Below, piece after piece: positions 56,701 to 64,000 of a DNA stretch of 64,000 nt. Source of the stretch: Ottelia alismoides (Eukaryota > Streptophyta > Magnoliopsida > Alismatales > Hydrocharitaceae); the NCBI GenBank assembly GCA_037367405.1, contig JAZKJV010011598.1, positions 1,054,001 to 1,118,000 on the forward strand. Reading direction: 5' to 3'. A program made the position numbers and the translations under genes. The notes beneath the pieces were generated by a model. That model was not told the DNA's origin. It did no database searches and saw only the letters and a list, made by a program, of their open reading frames with translations. Every line of letters starts with the position of its first letter. Position 1 is the first letter of the stretch.

Positions 56701-57882
56701 TTTTTCTTCGCCAACAGACTTGGCGATGTTACATCCAGATCATCCATATCTATATCTACATCATCTAGAGTTACATTTAGGTTGTTGCACAGAGGTTTGA
56801 AGGGATTGATTTTTTATCCAGATCATCCACATCTATATCTACATCATTGAGAGTTACATCTGAGAGAGTTACTGTAAAGGTTTGGAGAAATTACAATTGA
56901 AAATTTAGATGATTGGGAGTGACTATAATTTGTTCGAAATCCCTATAAAGATCATAGTTTAAGTTGAGTAAATAGAAGTGACTATAATCTGAATTCGAAA
57001 TCTTATTAAGCTAGTGGACGTGTTGGGAACTTAGCTAGGATGCATTATACTACACCGCATGCCTACGGAGGCACCCCAACCCTAAGACTTTCCTCAAGTC
57101 TTAGAGTCATAGTGTGAGGTTTCACACGAACCAAGACCACAGACTATCCACTAGACTTAAGAATTTTAATAAATCATTATATCTTTTTATCTCATCTTTC
57201 CCATTATCAGAATCCACAAATATGATCTCTAAGTAATATGAGAATTAAATATACTTACTTATGATCAATTAGTTACAATATAAATATACTTATGTGGGAA
57301 ATATTGGGTTAATGGCCGATCATGAGAAATGCTTCAAACAACTGGAATACCCTTTTCTTATGCAAGTAGATGTAAATTATATTTGTTCCACCTTTCTAAT
57401 TGCTCTCTTTTGCACATAATAAATTACTTGTCATTTATTTTTAAAAAACTACGGATTTGTATTCACAATTGTGACTCCTTTTCTTCCTTGCGCGCATGGC
57501 AGGAAAGGAGTCTGTTGTTCATTAGCTATACAGGGTTCCAGGAGATAAGGTCTATACCAGACGGTATGTGGTTTTTGTTACAGTTTTTAGTTCAATTGAT
57601 ATTATAAAATGCTTCTTCTCTTCAGTCAAATTTTTGGGATATTGAATGTACTGTTAGACATTGTACACGTTGTAAAATCATATGAAAATTAATGAAATAG
57701 GATTTTGGTGCCAATTGTCTCTATTAACTTGTGGTTATGAATGTGGATATGAATGTCAAATTTTGAATATTACAACACGAAAAAAAAAATTTCCCCGTTT
57801 TTCTATAAATTATGCGATCTCTAATGAATGGAATGTTGCGAATTGTGTCGTAAACGGGTACCCGGATCCTGAGGGGTTCACA
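53731..57882 (+). repeat. Tekay-D 5' LTR (4152 bp)
   Basis: From TGAAACACCCGG (TGTAACACCCGG in the 3' LTR) to GGGGTTCACA. Parts in order: promoter region with a TATA run (54376); a pyrimidine-rich leader; a long AT-rich middle; a GC-rich block (56273-56720) with AGGAAGCCCAG and GGTCTAGGATCCCAG; the block TAGTGGACGTGTTGGG (57012); and the GTAAACGGGTACCCGGATCC end. Unusually long for a plant gypsy LTR. Small frames inside it have no domain. Confidence 0.95.
54376..54394 (+). promoter_or_regulatory. Putative LTR promoter TATA region
   Basis: TTTATATATATATAT lies about 650 bp into the LTR, between CTCCCTCCC and the CT-rich TAACTTTACCTTTCC leader. The 3' LTR has the same arrangement at 62447, with a longer TA run. 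The position suits the U3/R border, but a TA microsatellite cannot be told from a true TATA box by sequence alone. Confidence 0.4.
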
Positions 57883-57885
57883 GTT

Positions 57886-57897
57886 TGGTATCAGAGC
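57886..57897 (+). other. Tekay-D primer-binding site
   Basis: TGGTATCAGAGC, intact, three bases after the LTR end. It is complementary to the 3' end of initiator tRNA-Met, which would prime minus-strand DNA synthesis. Confidence 0.93.
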
Positions 57898-58138
57898 AGT
57901 GGTACCCCGATACGCACATTCGCAGTATTTCAATTCCGATCGCATTGAGTTCTCGGATAGCGGCAGTCTTCCAACTTGTCGTGAGTCCGAGAAGGGAAAT
58001 ACGACATTCAGATTCAATCACCACAGCTGTCACCAATTTCATTAATTTTCATATTATATCCCAAGAAGAGAAAAACATATATCATAATATCTGCGAACCA
58101 TTGATTTTATGACTAATAAATGGTTCTCATGCAGAGCC

Positions 58139-58215
58139 ATGTCATCCCGACCAGACCAGGAGATGACTAACAAACTAGCACACATACTGACTACTCGTAT
58201 CGACTTTTCCATAGT
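58139..58215 (+). pseudogene. Tekay-D gag remnant
   Basis: The ATG at 58139 opens MSSRPDQEMTNKLAHIL, homologous to the gag start of the older copy at 11393. After about 25 codons the sequence jumps directly to the protease motif, so nearly all of gag (capsid and zinc knuckle) is deleted. The element cannot make its own particle. Confidence 0.85.
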
Positions 58216-61200
58216 CTAGTTGATTCTAGTGTGACACATTCTTTTCTTACTTCGAGGCTAATTGCTTCTTTAGGTAGAGTCGCAGAGACTCTCTCTTCTC
58301 CATATCACATCCAAGGGTCAGGTGACCAGTTGTTTGTCATTTCCCTGATAGTCAGGCACTTGCCTATACTGATTGGCGGTCACGAGATGATCACAGATTG
58401 TCTACTTCTGCAGCTTGATGAGTTCGACTTGATTTTGGGCATGGATTGGTTATCCACTCATCCTGCACAGGTTGATTGCTTTAGGAAGACGGTTGTCTTC
58501 AGGATTCCAGATCTACCTGAGTTCACTTTTGAGGGTACTATACATGACTCCACCATGGAGTACAATTCCGTGTTACGAGCTCAATGACTTGTTGATCAGG
58601 GATGTGATTCATATCTTGCATTTGTTCGGGAGGTATCTGATCAGAAGCTGATGACTCAGGACATCCGAGTAGTCTCAGAATACCTGACGTGTTTCCTGAT
58701 GAGCTACCAGGATTACCTCCTGAGAGAGAGAGAGAGAGATCGAGTTCGAGATCACATTGCTGCTAGATACACAGCCGATCTCTATAGCACTATATCACAT
58801 GGCACCAGCCGAGTTGAGGGAGCTGAAGGTGCAGTGGCAGGAATTACTTGACTTGGGATTTGTGAGGCTGAACACTTCACCTTGGGATGCTCCGGTTCTA
58901 TTTGTCAAGAAGAAGGACGAATCCATGAGGTTATGCATCGATTACAGACAGCTGAACAAGAGAACGGTGAAAAACCGTTATCCTTTGCCGCGCATCGATG
59001 ATTTGTTCGACCAGCTCCAGAGATCTTCAGTGTTCTCGAAGATCGATCTTCGCTCAGGCTACCATCAACTGAGGATTCGCGAGTCGGATATTTCGAAGAC
59101 AACCTTTAGGACTCGCTATGGACACTACGAATTTGAAGCCGTTTGGACACACCAATGCACCTGCGGCTTTCATGGATATGATGAACAGGATCTTCCGTCC
59201 ATACTTGGACAAGTTTGTAGTAGTGTTCATAGATGATGTGCTTATATATTCACGAAATGTATGTGATCATGCAAATAATCTACGGATCGTCTTAGATACA
59301 TTACGGGAGCACAAGCTATATACTAAGTTGAGCAAGTGTGAGTTTTGGTTATCTCAGGTCTCATTTCTGGGGCATGTCATTTCTGGAGCAAGCATCGCAG
59401 TGATCCTGCGAAGATTGAGACAGTCATGTCTTGGTAGCAGCCCAAGACAGTTACTCAGATTCGGAGTTTCCTCAGACTAGCGGGCTATTACAGACACTTT
59501 GTCAATGGATTTTCACGCATCGTTCGTCCTTTGACACGATTGACGCAGAAGGGAGTTCCATTCAATTGGGACGATTCATGTAAGCAGGCCTTCTAGACAC
59601 TGAAGGAGAGATTGACGACAACACATATTCTTGCTCTTCCTTCAGGCACTCAGGACTATGCGGTATACACAGATGCATCTGGAGAAGGTCTAGGAGCAGT
59701 ATTGATGCAAAGAGGACAGGTGATTGCTTACGCATCACGGCAGTTGAGACCGCACGAGCGGAACTACCCCACACATGACTTGGAGTTGGCGGCCGTTGTC
59801 TTTGCCTTGAAGATTTGACGCCATTATCTTTATGGGGTGAATTTCGAGATTTTTACTGATCACAAGAGCCTAAAGTATATCTTTGATCAGAAGGAGCTGA
59901 ATATGAGACAACGCAGATGGCTCGAGCAGCTGAAGGAGTATGATTGCACGATCTCTTATCATCCCGGTAAAGGAAACGTGGTAGCTGATGCACTTAGCAG
60001 GAGAACTCATACCGAGGGTACGACGAACTAGCTATATACGTGGGATATGCTCGCATCTTTGACTGATTGACATCCTCAGGAGAGCGCATCCATTTTTACT
60101 GTCGTGCCTCCACGATTCAGTAGTTTGTGGGATCGTATTGTAAAGGGTCAGAAGACATATCCTTGGATCCGAGATAGATACATGCACGCCATCAAGGACG
60201 AATTTGATGATTTTGTTGTAATGGAGTCTATTTTATGGAAGGCAGAACGGGTCGTTGTACCCAATGACGAGCAGCTTCGCAGAGACATTCTTGATGAGGC
60301 ACACAGTTCACGGTTATCGATCCATCTAGGTAGCACGAAGATGTACCGTGATCTGCGCCGACATTTCTGGTAGGATGGAAAGAAGTGCGATGTGGCGCTA
60401 CATGTCAACAGATGCATGACCTGCCAGATGGTCAAGGCCGAGCACAGGAGATCACCAGGATTATTGCAGTCTCTCCCCATTCCCGAGTGGAAGTGGGAGA
60501 GCATCTCTATGGATTTTGTCATAGGATTACCAAAGACACCGGGCGGTCATGATTTCATTTGGGTTGTTGTTGATAGGTTGACCAAGTCAGCTCATTTCAT
60601 ACCTGTCAACACGACTTACACTCCATCCAGATTGGCCAAGCCGTATGTGCAGAACATCATTAGGTTACATGATATGCCACGTGAGGTGGTGTCTGACAGA
60701 GATTCGAGATTTACATCCCACTATTGGCATCAGTTCATGTCAGCACTACATACAGAGTTGAAAATAAGTTCGGCATATCATCCACAGACAGATGGGCAGA
60801 GTAAGCGCACCATTCAAACACTAAAGGATTTGCTCCGCGCTTGCACTTTAGAGTGGAAAGGGTCCTGGAAGGATCATCTGCCACTGGTTGAGTTCACGCA
60901 CAACAACATCTATCATTCCAGTATTGGCATGGTACCATTCGAAGCCCTATACGGGCGGAGATGCCTCACACCTCTCAGTTGGCGTGAGGTATGTGATCAT
61001 GCTCTTTACTCCGTGGATCTCCTGGAGGAGGCCGCGAGAGCTGTTGATCTTGTGAGACAGAGACTTCTGACGGCACAAAGCCGTTAGGAGAGCTATGCAG
61101 ACCGTCGGAAAAGAGACTTGAAATTTCAGGTATCCAATACTTTCCTCTTGCTCCTTTTGCAAAATTTGTTAACCCTATACTAATGGCATTCCCATAAATT

Positions 61201-61603
61201 ATAGGTGGGAGATTGGGTATTTCTTCGTGTATCTCCCATGAAAGGAGTGCAGAGATTCGGGGTTCGTGGCAAGTTGGCGCCACGATATGTTGGACCCTTT
61301 GAGATTCTGGCTCAAGTAGGGAAGGTTGCTTACCGAGTAGTCCTTCCTCCACATCTATCAACTATCCATGATGTCTTCCATATATCCAACCTGAGGAAAT
61401 ATGTGCACGATCCTCAGCACATTATCAGTTATGAGAATCTTGATGTAGAGCCAGATCTGACTTATGAAGAGAAGCCAATCCAGATACTTGACCGTGCTGT
61501 GAAGAAGCTTCGCAGCAAAGAGATTTCATTGGTCAAGGTGTTGTGGCACCGTCACGGAGTCGAAGAGGCGACATGGGAAACCGAAGCCGACATGCGCGCA
61601 TGA
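58216..61603 (+). pseudogene. Tekay-D pol: protease, RT, RNase H, integrase, chromodomain (defective)
   Basis: Protease: VDSSVTHSF, where the catalytic DSG is DSS. Reverse transcriptase: [19 protein letters not shown], a frameshift near 59115, then [11 protein letters not shown]. RNase [14 protein letters not shown]. Integrase: zinc-binding CMTCQMVK, core MDFVIGLPKTPGG and SDRDSRFTS, and GQSKRTIQ, where lysine (60803-60805) replaces the catalytic glutamate of the DDE triad. Chromodomain: IQILDRAVKKLRSKEI and GVEEATWETEADMR, expected to target insertions to heterochromatin. Stops include those near 58585, 59596, 59817, 60030 and 61087. A 75-bp candidate intron separates integrase and chromodomain. 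Confidence 0.93.
61130..61204 (+). other. Candidate spliceosomal intron in Tekay-D pol
   Basis: TTTCAG|GTATCC at the left, TACTAAT 26 bases before the end, AATTATAG|GTGGGA at the right. The 75 bp are T-rich and contain an in-frame TAA. Reading across the gap joins DRRKRDLKFQ to VGDWVFLRVSP in phase, which is exactly the continuous sequence expected of Tekay integrases. All splice signals are present. Confidence 0.7.
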
Positions 61604-61798
61604 TACCCGCAACTTTTCTGAGGTAAAAATCAAAACAAGCTTTTAGATATATGTTAAAATATTGACTTGTTTTCTCTTTGAGGTTTTTATGTGTTCAAAA
61701 CTCTTTGAGGTTTTTATGGCCATATGTGATTCAAACTAGATACATTATGACCTTGACTCGAGTCTCGAGGACGAGACTCCCTTTGAGGTTTTTATATT

Positions 61799-64000
61799 TG
61801 TAACACCCGGTTTCCAATAGAACCCGAACTTGATCTGATTTAGGTCCGATGAACCCAATAAAGTTGTTGGTCAATGCCAAACAACTTAAAATGATCAATT
61901 GATCATAAATCAAAAGTCGTTCGGGCGAAATCGACCAAAAATCGGTCGCTTCGTAATACGTGCCGTGAAAAAGCCATGACGCAAATTCGGAAACCGCAAA
62001 ACGAACCGAGACCATCATGAGATCCGATTCGACGAAACAAGACCAACGGAATCGACCGTTCGTCAATCGGAGATCGTTTGATATTTTTAAATCACAAAAT
62101 TTAACCTTAAACAGAAATCGTATCCGAAAAGTTCGGGTATTCAAAACCCGATCGGAAGTATATCAACATTGTACTCATTTTGATCATCATAAAGAGACGA
62201 TCAAATTGATATATTGCGCGTCAGAAACCGACGCTCGAGACATGAATACGGTTCACTTTAAAGTATAACAAATAAAGAAAGATAAAATTGAAATATATAT
62301 ATATATATTTAACAAGTACTGCTACGGTTTATTATATAAAAAAATTTGTTGTAGCAGACCCGTTACAGCTATAACAAGTGGTTGCCAATCTTTTCCACTT
62401 GGCTCATTATTCTCCCCCATTCGGCAAACACGTAGCTCTCCCTCCCTTTATATATATATATATATATATTAACTTTACCTTTCCTTGGTCTTTCCATCTT
62501 TCCCGACTACTATCTGCTCTTGCTACTAATTCCAGAAAGATCTAAAGCCCAGCCGAGCAACCCAATCTCCAAGTAGAATCCAGCCCCCCTTTCTTTCAAT
62601 TGGTTCTCAAAATTCCACCAAAAGAGGCCACATTTCCAGCACCATTCTTGCTGGACGTCCCCTCCTGTTGGAAATTTCTCAAGTTCAGCAGTTGTTTCAA
62701 GCTCTACAAGCTCCTGGAACCTTGGATCTGCTCCTGGACTCTTGAAATTTGCCACATGCATGTTGTGATCTCCCAATTAAGAGATCAAAAAGGTACAATC
62801 CTATTACCATTCTCCTTGCTGCCATGCATGGTATTCTACCTATTTTTTTATCCTTAATTATGCATTGTTGAGTAATATATGAGTAGACTTTGGGGGATAT
62901 TTCTTGGGAGCATGAAGCATTGACATATTAAGTCATTAAATTCAAATGAACAATCCACACATTTATATTTTTGTGTAAATTAATGTCTATTGAAAGGAAA
63001 AGAATAATAAGTAAATACTACATTAATCAATGATTCTATTCAAGTTAAATAAAAGATTGGTTTTTCATTTATTTTGAATTATAGAATCTGGTTAGAATCT
63101 GATTACTGTTTTGTATCGGCCCAGATATATATATTTTTTTCAACATTTTATTACTCTACTCAGGGTATAAGTTTAAAAAGAGTTAAATTATTTATTCAAT
63201 GAATTATAAATTGTTACTTATCTGTTTGCTGCAATGCTGGAATAACTGTAAATTATTTACTGAATGATGATGAAACTAAGCTCTGTTTCTATAATTAATA
63301 CAAGATAGTTAAAATTATAAAATATATATATATATGTGACCTTTAGAAGAAAATGCTTGATCTTACTATTATATATAATGTGTTTTGAAAGATAGGTTTT
63401 GTTGATAAAAGAAAACACATTGTTTATTTAGTGAGGCTGTTATAATAAAATACGTTGGCAATAGTTCTGGAGTGCTAGTTATTACAATTATCATACAATC
63501 ATTGCTCTTCCCTTTTGAATATGTGGCAGTTTTAGATAATTCTAAAATTTCTCATAATTATCTAACTTGTTAGAATGTTGTAAGGAGTTAGACCATAATT
63601 AAGGTCCAATAGAGAGATCCAAGGGTAAAGCAAGTTTCATGCGTGATAATGATTAAATAGCAAAATTATTTGTAATATATATATATAATTCTAGGAGTTT
63701 ACTAAAGTGCTAGGTAGAATGATTGATTCCTTGCTAAAAGGAGTTTACTTCTTGTGCTGAAATTTGGGTAATATAAATTAGTAAGTAGTCCAACAGAGGA
63801 ATTAGAATATCCTTGTTAAACTTGATTCTATTACTGAAAACTTGTGACATACCAAAATTTAATAAGATGTGTCTCTATTTTAACATAATGTATAGGAGTA
63901 GTCTATGTTAACAACCTCCTTGTCATCTTTAGAGTATGCATCACTTGGAAATAGAATTAGTTCTATTTTTGTTGATGCCTAATAGACTGAAGTTAAGCAT
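61799..64000 (+). repeat. Tekay-D 3' LTR (first 2202 bp; continues beyond window)
   Basis: Starts TGTAACACCCGG and matches 53731 onward almost base for base. Differences seen are about 10 substitutions and length changes in three TA microsatellites and one A/T run. By comparison with the 5' LTR about 1.9 kb is missing to the right. The tract just before it (GGACGAGACTCCCTTTGAGG) is a poor polypurine tract. Confidence 0.95.

Larger units (their letters stand above)
53731..64000 (+). mobile_element. Tekay-D: young, non-autonomous Ty3/gypsy chromovirus (3' LTR cut by window end)
   Basis: 5' LTR 53731-57882, primer site, gag remnant, degraded protease, reverse transcriptase, RNase H, integrase and chromodomain to 61603, then the 3' LTR from 61799 to beyond the window. 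The chromodomain and domain order place it in the Tekay/Del clade. The internal region is only 3.9 kb because gag is gone. By eye the two LTRs differ at about 10 substitutions plus TA-repeat indels over 2.2 kb. Insertion is therefore recent, although the coding region was already defective. The left flanking 5 bp are tcccg; the right copy lies outside. Confidence 0.95.

Noticed and set aside
53949..62857. Three identical small frames (83, 88 and 85 codons) conserved between 53.9-54.8 kb and 62.0-62.9 kb, looking like conserved small proteins
   Set aside because: They lie in the two LTRs of one recently inserted element. Identity follows from LTR duplication, and none has a recognisable domain.

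Overview
This window is nuclear DNA of a flowering plant. The evidence is a calcium-dependent protein kinase (CDPK/CPK) gene with canonical GT-AG introns, plus plant-type Ty1/copia, Ty3/gypsy (Tekay/Del chromovirus) and L1/RTE non-LTR retrotransposons. A transposon-rich monocot-like genome is plausible, but the species cannot be fixed from the sequence. There are no prokaryotic genes, rRNAs, tRNAs or CRISPR arrays that I can see.

The only host gene I can name is the CDPK on the minus strand. Four consecutive exons lie at 51339-51196, 51104-50952, 41318-41203 and 19766-19599. They measure 144, 153, 116 and 168 bp, the usual CDPK exon sizes, and encode kinase subdomains VIII-XI, the autoinhibitory junction and the first EF hand. 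The kinase N-lobe exon must lie beyond 64000, and the remaining EF-hand exons beyond position 1. Only 581 bp of 64 kb is recognised coding sequence. Apart from one 91-bp intron, the introns are about 9.6 kb, 21.4 kb, at least 12.6 kb and at least 19.6 kb, and are packed with nested transposons.

Layout. 1-8810: a plus-strand L1 LINE (437-8798, 12-bp target duplication) with a second, minus-strand L1 nested in its ORF1. 9588-12396: right part of a Tekay-family LTR plus a gag-deleted gypsy remnant, ended by a MITE. 12567-15972: plus-strand copia broken by a truncated LINE. 16.0-19.06 kb: GC-rich hairpins, CGATAT-rich repeats and a copia 5' end. 19.6 kb: EF-hand exon. 21.1-26.2 kb: old minus-strand copia carrying a hAT MITE. 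26.2-30.5 kb: plus-strand copia carrying a MULE-type MITE. 31.1-33.2 kb: copia LTR with a Tourist MITE, LINE ORF1 debris, CACTA-like repeats and a 51-bp LINE insertion. 33.2-39.9 kb: minus-strand copia split by a 3.9-kb Tekay solo LTR with perfect 5-bp duplications. 41.2 kb: junction-domain exon. 41.8-44.7 kb: copia LTR carrying a LINE. 44.7-50.6 kb: LTR fragment, RTE, copia, a second LTR type and LINE ORF1 debris. 50.95-51.34 kb: two kinase exons. 52.0-53.5 kb: duplicated fragment of an unidentified gene. 53.7-64 kb: a very young Tekay element whose 3' LTR runs off the window.

The most interesting object is that last element. Its LTRs are about 4.15 kb and nearly identical where both are visible (about 10 substitutions counted by eye in 2.2 kb). 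Yet it has no gag, its protease motif is DSS instead of DSG, and lysine replaces the catalytic glutamate of integrase. It looks like a recently trans-mobilised non-autonomous chromovirus. Its pol also carries what looks like a genuine 75-bp spliceosomal intron. I found no convincing new multi-gene system; the novelty lies in transposon structure.
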